64,000 nucleotides of DNA from Candidatus Sulfopaludibacter sp. SbA3 (GTDB lineage: Bacteria > Acidobacteriota > Terriglobia > Bryobacterales > Bryobacteraceae). Position 1 is the stretch's first letter; the number at the start of each line of letters is the position of its first letter. The translations under genes were made by a program, and so were the position numbers. The notes below the pieces were generated by a model. That model was not told the DNA's origin. It made no database searches and saw only the letters and a program-made list of their open reading frames with translations. The stretch covers positions 248,001-312,000 of the forward strand of contig CAMDCN010000007.1 of the NCBI GenBank assembly GCA_945890485.1. Direction: 5' to 3'. This document shows, in pieces, positions 9,298 through 17,027 of the stretch.

Positions 9298-9929
9298 CGG
9301 CTGGTAGGACTCCTCGGGACCCGTTGGGCACGAGCAGCGACTGGCGATTGACGCCGTCGCCCCGGGCCCTTGGAGGGAGATTTTGAAGTTTTCTCCGGGA
9401 GAGACTTTTTCCATAAGTCGTTTTTTATCAAAGCGGTACAGACAGTTTTCAGCAATTTCAAGCTGGGTTCGCTTTTACACTTTCGCCGAAGCTCGCTCCC
9501 TCGGTGGACGTCGTCTGTGGCCAGCTTTCCTTCAATGGGGAATGCAACGGGGGAATTCCGTCCAGTTATCGGCTTCCAGGGTCTCGGATCGAGTTTTCGC
9601 ATTTTCCTGCCGGACCAATGTTCTGAAGTAAGTGATTCCTTTTCAGCGTGATACGGACGATTCTCCGCATTTCAAAGCTGGGTTCGCTTTTACACTTTCG
9701 CCGAGTTGCCCAACCGGGTCCGCTCGCTAGATCCGTCGCGAATGACTGGGACGTGTTCGGCTCGCCCGTAGCCGAGGATGCGCTTCCAGGAGTCTTTGGC
9801 CGAAGTTTTTGCATTTTTCCACCGGACCACGCTATGGCAGTAAGTGGCTCCTTTTCATAGCAGTACGGACGATTTTCGGCGTTTGAAAGCTGGGTTCGCT
9901 TTTTATGGCAGGACGTTCCAGCAAAGGCC
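9298..9929. repeat. Degenerate repeats (about 210 bp period) echoing the adjacent coding sequence
   Basis: The word AGCTGGGTTCGCTTTTACAC or a close form occurs at 9461, 9676 and 9888, spaced 215 and 212 bp. Around it, larger blocks are shared, for example TACGGACGATT upstream of the second and third copies and GACCA...AAGTAAGTG..TCCTTTT before them. A fourth match, AGCTGGGTTCGTTCTTCGC, lies inside the coding region of the next gene at 10058. On the minus strand the copies read CKSEPSLKLLKTV, CKSEPSFEMRRIV and, in the gene, KNEPSFKLSEYVLTVL. The stretch therefore looks like decayed tandem copies of the 3' part of that gene. No intact gene is present. Confidence 0.7.
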
Positions 9930-10595
9930 CTATGCTGCCTTCGGAGACTGAGTTAGCCCGTAGCGTTTGAGCAAATCTTCAGGATCATAATTGGGGGCGA
10001 CCAGATCCATTAAGTTCTTGTTTGCCAACACGGTAAGGACATACTCCGATAGTTTGAAGCTGGGTTCGTTCTTCGCTCGTTCGGCCAGCGTGAGAATCTC
10101 GTCGACGATGGCCGGACTTGGTAACTCATCGGCGATCTGAGTCGCAACGGCGCTGCTATCGATCGGCTCGGCTGGGTCCATCGGGAAGTTCTTTTGCACG
10201 AGGAGCAACGTTTTGAAAAATCCGTTGAACGCGGCTTGGTGTTGCCGCTGGCCCCGGGCGACGAACCGTTGCATTTCCCTTTCATAGATGGCTCGTTTGA
10301 ACCCCTGGAAGGAGTGCTCGGACAGGCCGAGCGCCGGGAACTCGCGCACGATGCCATCGATTTCGCGCTGCATCGCTTCGGCGCCCAAGGTGGTGAGCCG
10401 ATCGTGTTGGAACAGCGCGACGGCCATCCGCCGGATCAGGCTGAGTTCGAATTCCGATCTGGGTTTGAATTGGCGCAGCAGACTTTGGAAGGAGCGAATG
10501 TAGCTTGTCCGATCGTCCGTCGAGAGCAGGAAAAAGAACGGTGGCAGGTCCTCTTTATGCAGGTCGGTGTGGCCACCGGTCGCGATGGCATTCAT
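9930..10595 (-). CDS. Hypothetical protein of the SxGPxTxEGK...NA family
   Basis: 221 residues from ATG 10595. Upstream the frame stays open to 10706 and encodes ARRNGAKSKGPVTPEGK then YRSSMNAIATGG, which matches a pattern I associate with abundant Acidobacteria/Planctomycete hypotheticals (N..xSxGPxTxxGKxxSxxNAxxHG). That makes the ATG at 10595 probably internal or a fallback start; the open part has no ATG, GTG or TTG, only a CTG at 10694. The rest is helical, with RMAVALFQHDRL and FQGFKRAIYEREMQRFV. Function unknown. Its 3' portion recurs as decayed repeats downstream. Confidence 0.6.
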   Translation of the reverse strand: MNAIATGGHTDLHKEDLPPFFFLLSTDDRTSYIRSFQSLLRQFKPRSEFELSLIRRMAVALFQHDRLTTLGAEAMQREIDGIVREFPALGLSEHSFQGFKRAIYEREMQRFVARGQRQHQAAFNGFFKTLLLVQKNFPMDPAEPIDSSAVATQIADELPSPAIVDEILTLAERAKNEPSFKLSEYVLTVLANKNLMDLVAPNYDPEDLLKRYGLTQSPKAA

Positions 10596-10893
10596 GGAAC
10601 TACGGTATTTGCCCTCCGGAGTAACGGGCCCTTTGCTTTTGGCTCCATTGCGGCGGGCGGTTTCGGCACGGCGCTGCTTTTCTGCTTCGGCCAGTTGCTT
10701 TTTCGACTATCGGCTGGATGAGGAGGAGCGCCTTTGTCAAAAACCGTAGCATGCGGTGCAAGGGGAATCGGGGGGCGAGCAGAAGTGCGAAATGGGGAAG
10801 TGGTTTGAATTGAGGCAGTTGGGCGACGTGAAAAATAGTTGAATTGCCTGAACTGGGTGAGCGACGGGAGGAGAAAAGTGCGCCGGTAGGGGT

Positions 10894-11187
10894 ATGAGAG
10901 CCCCGATTTTCAATGTTTTGTCGCTGGCGGTGCCCGTGTTGGCAGGTGCTTGGGGGTATTACGCCGTGCGCACGGCGAAGGGGGCGACCAACATGGGTGA
11001 GGCGTTGGGGCCGCTGTTCGCTATGGCGATCGCCGTTACGTTGGCAGCGATCGTGGGTGAATTGGCGGCGGTGATCTCGCTGGTGCGCGGCGAGAGATTG
11101 GGGTGGCTCTCTTGGCTCGGGGTGGTGATGAACGGCGCGTTGCTACTGCCTACCGTCTACCTGCTGCTGACCGCGGACTGGAGCTAA
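10894..11187 (+). CDS. Small three-helix membrane protein, paralog 1
   Basis: 97 residues with three hydrophobic stretches (NVLSLAVPVLAGAWGYYAV, FAMAIAVTLAAIVGELAAVI, WLGVVMNGALLLPTVYLLL) and a conserved KGATNMGEALGP loop. A close paralog starts at 14610, and both genes share the leader GCGCCGGTAGGGGT directly before ATG, with a strong GGTAGGGG ribosome-binding site. It runs head-on into the gene at 11143-11826, sharing 45 bp at the 3' ends. Function is unknown; it may be a lineage-specific inner-membrane protein. Confidence 0.7.
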   Translation: MRAPIFNVLSLAVPVLAGAWGYYAVRTAKGATNMGEALGPLFAMAIAVTLAAIVGELAAVISLVRGERLGWLSWLGVVMNGALLLPTVYLLLTADWS

Positions 11188-11826
11188 GGACGCCGAAGCC
11201 CGGCAACCGAGCCACGCCGCGAGGAGAAAGAGGGAGAACGGGACCAGGACGATGACAGCGTGAAGGCCTAATTGAAGCAGCGGCATATCGACGACGGTGA
11301 GGGAGCGGCCATAGGGACGGCCGAGCACCGGACGCATGAGGTACGGCATGGCGGCGTTGGTGGTCAGTAGCCAAAGGAGTACGAGGGTGAGATTGATCGC
11401 GCCGGTCCGGAAAAGGCTAGCCCAGTGGAACCTTCCCTGTATGCGGAGGCCAAGACCTAGGATGGGCAGAGCGCCAACGGCAAATAGGGCGGGGCCGGTG
11501 AGTTCGAAGAGGAGTTGCGACCAAGGCCAGGGCATGGTCCACCATTGCAGGGCGGTGGGCAGATATAGCCGCGCCGCGGAGAAGCGGAAGAGCGGGAGGA
11601 AGAGGCCTACGGCGGCAAACACGAGCTGCGGCCAGTGGCTGTGGGCGGCACGGCGGAGGCGGAGGGCGCCGGCGAAGAGCACTTGGCGCCAGAACCAGAG
11701 CCCGGTTTGCCCTGCGTGAAGGCGTTCCAAGATGTCGCCGGCGAGGGGGTCGGCTTGGCCACGGGGGCAGGCGACGGAGAGAAGCCACTGGGCGAGACGG
11801 GGCGGGACGGCAGATTTTCGATTCAT
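11143..11826 (-). CDS. Permease-prefix-type membrane protein paired with PadR
   Basis: 227 residues. The first 50 (PPRLAQWLLSVACPRG, DPLAGDILERLHAGQTG, WFWRQVL) match the permease prefix domain that in Acidobacteria precedes ADOP-type MacB-like ABC permeases. Instead of an FtsX/MacB permease, it continues with about five TM helices and then ends. It starts inside the stop of the PadR gene (ATGA overlap at 11823-11826). In ADOP loci PadR and the permease are usually paired, so this looks like a reduced relative that kept the regulator and prefix. The 3' end overlaps the convergent gene by 45 bp. Confidence 0.7.
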   Translation of the reverse strand: MNRKSAVPPRLAQWLLSVACPRGQADPLAGDILERLHAGQTGLWFWRQVLFAGALRLRRAAHSHWPQLVFAAVGLFLPLFRFSAARLYLPTALQWWTMPWPWSQLLFELTGPALFAVGALPILGLGLRIQGRFHWASLFRTGAINLTLVLLWLLTTNAAMPYLMRPVLGRPYGRSLTVVDMPLLQLGLHAVIVLVPFSLFLLAAWLGCRASASLAPVRGQQQVDGRQ

Positions 11827-12158
11827 CCGGGTTCTCCTTCGAGCGAGGGAATGCCGCTCCAGAGGGTGGTGAGGGCGGCGCGGGTGTCCCGGACGGATTG
11901 CAGGCCGGCGGGGGTGATGTGGAAGAAGCGTTTGGCCCGGCCCCCGCGTTCGGGGGTGGGGTCGCCGAGGGTGGAGTGGACGAGGCCTTTTTGTTCGAGG
12001 CGGTCGAGGGCGGCGTAGATGCTGCCGAGGGCGACGTCGCGGCCGGCGAGGGCGAGGAGTTCCTGGGCGATGGGGACGCCGTAGGCTTGGTCTTCGAGGC
12101 GGAGGACGGCGAGGAGAACGAGGAGTTCCAGTTCGCCGAGGGTGGGCCGGGGCGGCAT
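11823..12158 (-). CDS. PadR-family transcriptional regulator
   Basis: 111 residues from ATG 12158; an in-frame ATG at 12194 would add 12 residues of unusual composition (MHRIYFFFIVEE), so I prefer the shorter form. The winged-helix features are LGELELLVLLAVLRL, YGVPIAQELL, the recognition segment GSIYAALDRLEQKGLV and the wing GRAKRFFHITPAG. PadR proteins repress stress, efflux or membrane genes, usually at their own promoter. It overlaps the downstream membrane gene by 4 nt, so the two make one transcript and probably one regulatory unit. Confidence 0.88.
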   Translation of the reverse strand: MPPRPTLGELELLVLLAVLRLEDQAYGVPIAQELLALAGRDVALGSIYAALDRLEQKGLVHSTLGDPTPERGGRAKRFFHITPAGLQSVRDTRAALTTLWSGIPSLEGEPG

Positions 12159-12240
12159 TTCTTCAACTATAAAGAAGAAATAGATTCGGTGCAAGGCAAT
12201 TCGAGGTTGTTGTCCAGTTGGGAGGCTGGGGCAAGCGGGA

Positions 12241-12318
12241 TGCGGAGAATCGGACGCCTAATCTCCGCATCGTTTGCGGAGATTGTGGCGTATAATCTCC
12301 GCAGGGAACGCGGAGATT
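12241..12318 (+). promoter_or_regulatory. Operator array and promoter of the fic gene (two perfect palindromes plus a half site)
   Basis: Two identical 9-bp inverted repeats, AATCTCCGC-N7-GCGGAGATT, lie at 12260-12284 and 12294-12318, 34 bp apart start to start. A related half site GCGGAGAAT is at 12242-12250. A perfect TATAAT (12291-12296) overlaps the left arm of the second palindrome, and the GGAG ribosome-binding site (12312-12315) lies in its right arm, 7 nt before ATG 12323. No good -35 box is visible. This layout fits a repressor that covers the -10 box and the start region. The Fic protein itself, with its C-terminal winged helix, is the likely binder (inference). Confidence 0.75.
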
Positions 12319-12322
12319 GACG

Positions 12323-13429
12323 ATGTACCTCTATGATCTGCAGGATTGGCCGGAGTTCCGATGGCGCCAGGAGCAGGTGGCGGATCGATTGGCGACGGTG
12401 CGGCATGAGCAGGGGCGTTTGGTTGGCAGGATGGAGGCGCTGGGATTTCCGCTGCGCCGGGAGGCGATGCTCCAGGCACTGACGGAGGACGCGGTGAAGA
12501 CGAGCGAGATTGAGGGCGAGAGACTCGACCGGGAGCAGGTTCGCTCGTCCCTGGCCCGCCAGATGGGGATCGACATTGGCGGTTTACGGCCGGCGGATCG
12601 GCACGTGGAAGGCGTCGTGGAGATGCTGCTGGATGCCACGGTGCGCTATGACCAGCCGGTGACGGCGGAGCGGCTGTGGGCTTGGCAGGCGAGTTTGTTT
12701 CCGACGGGGCGGAGTGGTCTGGCGACGGTGGGCGTGGGGCGCTGGCGGGACGACGCCGCGGGACCGATGCAGGTGGTTTCGGGTCCGCTGGGGCGGGAGC
12801 GCGTCCATTACGAGGCGCCGGGGGCGGCACGGGTCGAGGGAGAGATGCGGCAGTTTCTGGCCTGGCTGAACGGAGCGCCGGCGATGGATCCGGTGTTGCA
12901 GGCGGCGCTGGCCCACCTGTGGTTCGTGACGGTGCATCCGTTTGAGGACGGCAATGGGCGGGGGGCGCGGGCGCTGGCGGATCTGATGCTGGCGCGATCG
13001 GAGCGGAGCCCGCAACGGTTCTACAGCATGTCGGCGCAGATTCGGCGGGAACGCGAGGCGTACTACAGCGTTTTGGAGCGGACGCAGCAGGGTGATCTGG
13101 ACGTAACGGCGTGGATGGAGTGGTTTCTGGACTGCCTGGGGCGGGCCATTGCGGAGGCGCAGGAGGAGTTGGTGGCGACTTTGCGGAGGGCGAGTTTTTG
13201 GGAGTCTTTGGCGGGGGCCCCGCTGAACGAGCGGCAGCGGCAGATGCTGAACCGGTTACTGGATGGATTTGCGGGCAAGCTGACGACGTCGAAATGGGCA
13301 TTGTTAATGAAGTGTTCGCAGGATACGGCGCACCGGGATGTGCAGCAGTTGGTGGGGATGGGGGTTTTGGCGCGGGGGCCGGAGGGCGGGCGGAGTACGA
13401 GCTATGTGCTGGTGATGGAGGGGCGTTAG
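12323..13429 (+). CDS. Fic-family AMPylase with C-terminal winged helix
   Basis: 368 residues. The N-terminal part (MYLYDLQDWPEFRW, LVGRMEALGF) is the DUF4172-type region. It is followed by the inhibitory helix TSEIEGE ((S/T)xxxE(G/N), class II, near residue 75), and the catalytic loop HPFEDGNGRGAR near residue 212. The C-terminal 90 residues (LTTSKWALLMKCSQDTAHRDVQQLVGMGVLARG) look like a winged helix. Fic enzymes transfer AMP to Ser/Thr/Tyr of target proteins; in this subclass the protein's own N-terminal helix restrains activity. The double palindrome touching its promoter and ribosome-binding site suggests autorepression. Free-standing gene at the edge of the defence island. Confidence 0.92.
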   Translation: MYLYDLQDWPEFRWRQEQVADRLATVRHEQGRLVGRMEALGFPLRREAMLQALTEDAVKTSEIEGERLDREQVRSSLARQMGIDIGGLRPADRHVEGVVEMLLDATVRYDQPVTAERLWAWQASLFPTGRSGLATVGVGRWRDDAAGPMQVVSGPLGRERVHYEAPGAARVEGEMRQFLAWLNGAPAMDPVLQAALAHLWFVTVHPFEDGNGRGARALADLMLARSERSPQRFYSMSAQIRREREAYYSVLERTQQGDLDVTAWMEWFLDCLGRAIAEAQEELVATLRRASFWESLAGAPLNERQRQMLNRLLDGFAGKLTTSKWALLMKCSQDTAHRDVQQLVGMGVLARGPEGGRSTSYVLVMEGR

Positions 13430-13447
13430 CTAGTCGATCGTGGATAT

Positions 13448-13975
13448 TCAGTCATTTCCAGAGCGGGCACTGGCGCTGGTGAGATGGACTCGGATATCTT
13501 TCAACAGCCGGAACAGGTGGTACGGATCGCTGGGCGAAGCTAAGAAATCAAACCGTTCGTAGAAGGCCTTGGCCTCATCGTCCTTTGCGTGTACCGCGAA
13601 GGCCCGAATTCCGGCGATGTCGGCGGCCTGCAAGGTCCTCAGCATGGCATCCTTCAAGAGGCCGGCCCCAAGGCCCTTACCCTGCCATTGGGCGGCGACC
13701 GCCAGCCGGGCCAGCAGCATGATGGGCACCGGATGACGCGCCAAGCCTTTGGTGAGGCGTTCCGGCGCTTCGTCATAGCTAACCTGCCCGACGACTAGCG
13801 TATAGTACCCGACCACCTCCTCTTCGCTGAGGGCTAGATAGGTCTGCGAAGCGCCGGCTTGCTGGTTTTGAAGCGCGTATCGAGTCAAGAACCGATTCAG
13901 AGCTTCCCGGCTACAATCGAAAGCGTCTACCGCGTGGCTGCGATTCAGCTTTTCGATCCGGAGCGGATGGGTCAT
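13448..13975 (-). CDS. GNAT acetyltransferase toxin (TacT-type)
   Basis: 175 residues. It has a GNAT fold signature: LSEEEVVGYYTLVVGQV, then LARLAVAAQWQGKGLGAGLL (the Q/RxxGxG/A acetyl-CoA loop is QGKGLG), AVHAKDDEAKAFYERFDF and the terminal YHLFRLLKDI. TacT/AtaT toxins of this size acetylate aminoacyl-tRNA and stop translation. It is directly behind a DUF1778 antitoxin gene with a 4-nt overlap (13972-13975), the standard arrangement with the antitoxin first. Confidence 0.9.
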   Translation of the reverse strand: MTHPLRIEKLNRSHAVDAFDCSREALNRFLTRYALQNQQAGASQTYLALSEEEVVGYYTLVVGQVSYDEAPERLTKGLARHPVPIMLLARLAVAAQWQGKGLGAGLLKDAMLRTLQAADIAGIRAFAVHAKDDEAKAFYERFDFLASPSDPYHLFRLLKDIRVHLTSASARSGND

Positions 13976-14274
13976 TCGATTCCAGCGCCGATGCCACCGC
14001 GCTCGAACACGCTAGGCTGCTGCAACAGTTTGGCGAGTCGGGGCGCGGGGGACGTAGGGGCATCAAGGGCTTCTTGGAACGCCTCCCACTGCTCGGCATT
14101 GAGCCCGAATTTCTGACGATCCGGCAACGTTTCTTCCGCGCGGGCGAGTGCGCTTTCGAGAACGAATTCACTGACGGAGCGCTGCGCCGCGAGGGCGGCG
14201 ATCTGCAACGTCCGTTTGGCGGAGGGCGTGAGGCGGAGGTCCAATTTTTCGTTGCGGGTCTCAATAGCTGGCAT
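13972..14274 (-). CDS. DUF1778 ribbon-helix-helix antitoxin (TacA-type)
   Basis: 100 residues. The N-terminal RHH domain reads KLDLRLTPSAKRTLQIAAL and RSVSEFVLESALARAEE, typical of DUF1778. The C-terminal tail (NAEQWEAFQEALDAP) is the conserved toxin-wrapping part. These antitoxins bind their GNAT toxin and repress the shared promoter. The gene is the upstream one of the pair with the acetyltransferase at 13448. Confidence 0.92.
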   Translation of the reverse strand: MPAIETRNEKLDLRLTPSAKRTLQIAALAAQRSVSEFVLESALARAEETLPDRQKFGLNAEQWEAFQEALDAPTSPAPRLAKLLQQPSVFERGGIGAGIE

Positions 14275-14609
14275 GCTGTACTCCTTGTCCGTGAATCCCT
14301 CTCTTCAGCTTAACACTTACGCCCGACACTGTCATGACACCATGCTGCGTTTCGTGGAGCGAAAAGGCTCGTAGTGACTGCCAATCGAGGATTGATCGAA
14401 AACGTTTCCGAGTCGTTCTTCGGGAGCGGAACGGCTTTTTTGCTGATTGGAGCTTCACGATGATCCAGTTCCGGATCCTTCTCGTTCGTCCAGGCGCGTG
14501 GGCCCGGCCGGTTCGAGTGGCTTCGCTTTTTGGTTCGGGAAAACGAAAATGCCAGCAAAATGTTCTACTTTGCTGAGCAGATCGCGGCGAAATCTGCGCC
14601 GGTAGGGGT
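14275..14609. other. Gene-free stretch between tacA and the small membrane gene
   Basis: No supported gene; the minus-strand frames covering it (14261-14710 and 14310-14558) have no domain and run across the start of the real gene at 14610. It should contain the tacAT promoter and, near its end, the conserved GCGCCGGTAGGGGT leader of the membrane gene at 14610. Confidence 0.4.
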
Positions 14610-14897
14610 ATGCGGGCGCCGATTTTCAACATCCTATCGCTGATCCTGCCCGCAGTGACGGGCGCCTGGGGGTACTCCGTGGTGCGGTCGGCAAAGGGGG
14701 CGACCAACATGGGCGAGGCACTGGGACCATGGTTGGCGGTGGCGTTCGTGCTGACGGCGGCGGCGGTGGCGGGGGAGTTGGCCGGGATGATTTCCCTGAT
14801 CCGCGGAGAGAAGCTGAGTTGGCTCGCGTGGATGGGGGTGGGGGTGAATGGTGTCCTGCTTCTGCTGGTGATCTACTTCCTGGCGCCCGTGGACTGA
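14610..14897 (+). CDS. Small three-helix membrane protein, paralog 2
   Basis: 95 residues, closely similar to the protein encoded at 10894: same start MRAPIFN(I/V)LSL, same KGATNMGEALGP loop and same spacing of three hydrophobic stretches (NILSLILPAVTGAWGY, AVAFVLTAAAVAGELAGMI, WMGVGVNGVLLLLVIYFL). It has the same GGTAGGGG ribosome-binding site. The two copies bracket the PadR, Fic and TacAT genes, so they may be dispersed duplicates that persist on each side of later insertions. Function unknown. Confidence 0.7.
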   Translation: MRAPIFNILSLILPAVTGAWGYSVVRSAKGATNMGEALGPWLAVAFVLTAAAVAGELAGMISLIRGEKLSWLAWMGVGVNGVLLLLVIYFLAPVD

Positions 14898-15241
14898 AGT
14901 TAGGGGCAGGGCCCTCCGTGGCGGCAGTCGCTTTCGGGGAGTGGGTTGCTGCCGCCAGGCGCTCAGCCGGGAGGGGGCACGGGAGGACGGGATACAGATG
15001 TGCACTCAGAGTCATCCCGCCTCGATCGATTCTCGGGGGCCTGATCTTCCAGCACGAAGTACTCGGAGGGCAGATCGTTTCTAAAAGCGGCGAAAAGAAG
15101 TCACTCGAATGGTCCTTATCCTCGAATGGAAACCTGAAGGAGTCCGACGCCCTGCTCGATCAACTTCTCTCCTGCGAAGCCCAGGCGGTTCACTCCCTCC
15201 TCGCCGTCACGGTTGACGACGAAGGGCCGGTCAGAGAGTGA
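14898..15241. other. Gene-poor stretch with no supported gene
   Basis: A plus-strand frame crosses from the membrane gene to a TGA at 15239-15241, but its first half is only the shadow of that gene. The second half reads LIFQHEVLGGQIVSKSGEKK and NLKESDALLDQLL, which is not recognised and has no start of its own. It runs in the same frame as the antitoxin-like piece that follows, so a broken gene is possible. Confidence 0.35.
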
Positions 15242-15441
15242 GATCGGCGCTGCTTACCCGAAGACCATGACTTCTTTGCCAGTGGCGAAGGCATTCCGAG
15301 GGAGGATTTGCTGGCGGAGTTCGGTTTGCAGCCGGAAGCTTCCCCGCTGCACAAGTAAGGCCTCCCTATCGAATCGAGTGGCTTGTTGAGGCCCAGGCCG
15401 GTGAACGCCGGTTGCTCGAGGCCGGGCTAGGATTGCTCTGA
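15242..15441 (+). pseudogene. Toxin-antitoxin remnants (antitoxin tail plus truncated ParE-like start)
   Basis: Two short frames in tandem. From 15242 to the TAA at 15356-15358 the sequence encodes EDHDFFASGEGIPREDLL, AEFGL and SPLHK, like the C-terminal tail of a small antitoxin; it has no start codon. Two nt later, 15361-15441 encodes PPYRIEWLVEAQAGERRLLE and then a stop, which resembles the first strand and helix of a RelE/ParE toxin (YxIxw...A...l..l) cut off after 26 codons. The order antitoxin then toxin fits a decayed module. The reading is from pattern only. Confidence 0.45.
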
Positions 15442-15492
15442 AGTGTGGTTGCTTTGGCTTGACGGTATTGTATCGGCCTGTATTCTAGGCAG

Positions 15493-16404
15493 ATGGCAAT
15501 CCCGGACTATCAAGCCTGTATGCTTCCTATGTTGCGGTTTCTGGGAGACCGGCAAGAACATTCGCTGCGAGAGGCCGAAGAGTCGCTGGCGCAGCACTTT
15601 GGGTTAACTCCGGCGGAGCAAGCCGCTTTGCTGCCGAGCGGGCAGCAGGCCATCTTCAAGAACCGGGTGGGCTGGGCGCGGACTTACCTCAAGAAGGCGG
15701 CGCTGATTGAGTCGCCGAAACGCGGCGTCTTCCGCATTACGGCCCGGGGCCTGGAGACGTTGGCGCTCAACCCCACTCGGATCGATAGCAAGTTCCTGGA
15801 ACAGTGGCCGGAGTTCATCGAATTTCGGGATGCCGCGAAAACCAACGGGGCTCCCCTGCAACATCTGGAGACTCCGCTGGCAGGCATGACGCCCGAGGAG
15901 GCGATTGAACAGGCGCATCAAAGCATGCGGGAACAGTTGGCGCAGGAGTTGCTGGCACGCGTGCTGGCTTGTTCGCCCACCTTCTTCGAGCAACTCGTGG
16001 TGGAACTACTCGTGAAGATGGGCTACGGCGGATCTCGCCGCGATGCGGGAGAGCGGGTGGGGCAATCCGGGGACGGCGGGATCGATGGGATTATCAAGGA
16101 GGACCGGCTGGGATTGGATGTTATCTACCTGCAGGCGAAGCGCTGGCAGGGGACGGTGGGCCGGCCAGAGATCCAGAAGTTTGTCGGTGCGTTGCAGGGG
16201 CACCGGGCGCGGAAGGGCGTGTTTCTCACCACCTCCAATTACTCGGCCGAGGCCGTGGACTATGCGTCGCGCATTGAGACGAAGGTCGTTTTGATTGCGG
16301 GCAAGGAGTTGGCGGAACTGATGATCGATTTCAACATTGGCGTCTCGCTGGCGACCAGCTATGTGGTGAAGCGGGTGGACTCGGACTATTTCGAGGAAGC
16401 CTGA
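15493..16404 (+). CDS. mrr: Mrr-type restriction endonuclease
   Basis: 303 residues. Residues 1-100 are the Mrr N-terminal winged-helix domain (YQACMLPMLRFLGD, NRVGWARTYLKKAALIESP, GVFRITARGLE). The C-terminal half is the PD-(D/E)xK nuclease: FFEQLVVELLVKMGYGG, GQSGDGGIDGII with the catalytic Asp, YLQAKRW (QxK) and the KFVGALQGHRARKGVFLTTS segment. Mrr enzymes cut DNA carrying methylated bases. It opens an apparent operon with the DUF4365 gene (120 nt later) and the 369-residue gene, suggesting a joint anti-phage role. Confidence 0.93.
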   Translation: MAIPDYQACMLPMLRFLGDRQEHSLREAEESLAQHFGLTPAEQAALLPSGQQAIFKNRVGWARTYLKKAALIESPKRGVFRITARGLETLALNPTRIDSKFLEQWPEFIEFRDAAKTNGAPLQHLETPLAGMTPEEAIEQAHQSMREQLAQELLARVLACSPTFFEQLVVELLVKMGYGGSRRDAGERVGQSGDGGIDGIIKEDRLGLDVIYLQAKRWQGTVGRPEIQKFVGALQGHRARKGVFLTTSNYSAEAVDYASRIETKVVLIAGKELAELMIDFNIGVSLATSYVVKRVDSDYFEEA

Positions 16405-16523
16405 GCGGAGACGGCCGCTTGGCTCCGGTCGTTCGGCGAAGGCCATCCGCCCTTGAGAGGAAGGCGGCGCGTTGCGCACTTAGCTTCCGGGTTGTGGGGC
16501 GGATTCCATTCCCAAAGCACGGT

Positions 16524-17027
16524 ATGCATCCAAACTCGCAGAAGGAACAATTCAGCATTGCGTACGTCCATGCACTGGCTTCGGTGGCCGGACTGCAGTT
16601 GGTGCGAACCGCGGTCGACGACGATAGCGTGGACGTGCAACTTGGCCGGAGCGGGAACCGTTCGCCGCAACTGGCGATTCAACTGAAGTGCAGTTCCGAG
16701 CTTGCGCTGCGGGCCGAGGACTTTTCGCTGCGGCTGAAGCTAAAAAACTACGAAGACTTACGACGGGCCACGATGGTTCCGCGAATTCTGGTGGTGCTTC
16801 ATGTACCCGATTCCGTCGCCGACTGGATGGCGGAGGAGCCCGATCAGATCGTGCTGCGCCACCTTGTTTACTGGCTGAACCTTCTGGGAGAACCGGCGCA
16901 TGCGGCGACGAAGGCGACCGACTGGCAGCAAATGAAGGTGACGGTGCGGGTGCCACGCGGCAACCTGCTGACGGCGGCGCGGCTGCGGGGAATGATGGAC
17001 AATATTGAACAGACGGACGCAATATGA
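16524..17027 (+). CDS. DUF4365 domain protein
   Basis: 167 residues from ATG 16524; the open frame from 16419 has an implausible Arg-rich extension. DUF4365 features: EQFSIAYVHALASVAG, a Val-Asp-rich turn DDDSVDVQLGRSG, LAIQLKCSSE (the Q-L-K of a PD-(D/E)xK-like core), VPRILVVLHVPDSVADWM and VLRHLVYWLNLLG. DUF4365 proteins are often near toxin and defence genes, and a nuclease fold is suspected. Its stop overlaps the next ATG (17024), so the two are translated together. The last 11 codons recur before the second 369-residue gene, near 21543. Confidence 0.8.
   Translation: MHPNSQKEQFSIAYVHALASVAGLQLVRTAVDDDSVDVQLGRSGNRSPQLAIQLKCSSELALRAEDFSLRLKLKNYEDLRRATMVPRILVVLHVPDSVADWMAEEPDQIVLRHLVYWLNLLGEPAHAATKATDWQQMKVTVRVPRGNLLTAARLRGMMDNIEQTDAI

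Noticed and set aside
9461-9900. Possible CRISPR-like array from repeated AGCTGGGTTCG words
   Set aside because: Only three spaced copies about 212 bp apart with degenerate flanks, and a copy inside a gene; not repeat-spacer structure.
12258-13301. 347-codon minus-strand frame opposite the fic gene
   Set aside because: Pro/Ser/Arg-rich shadow of a clear Fic reading frame.
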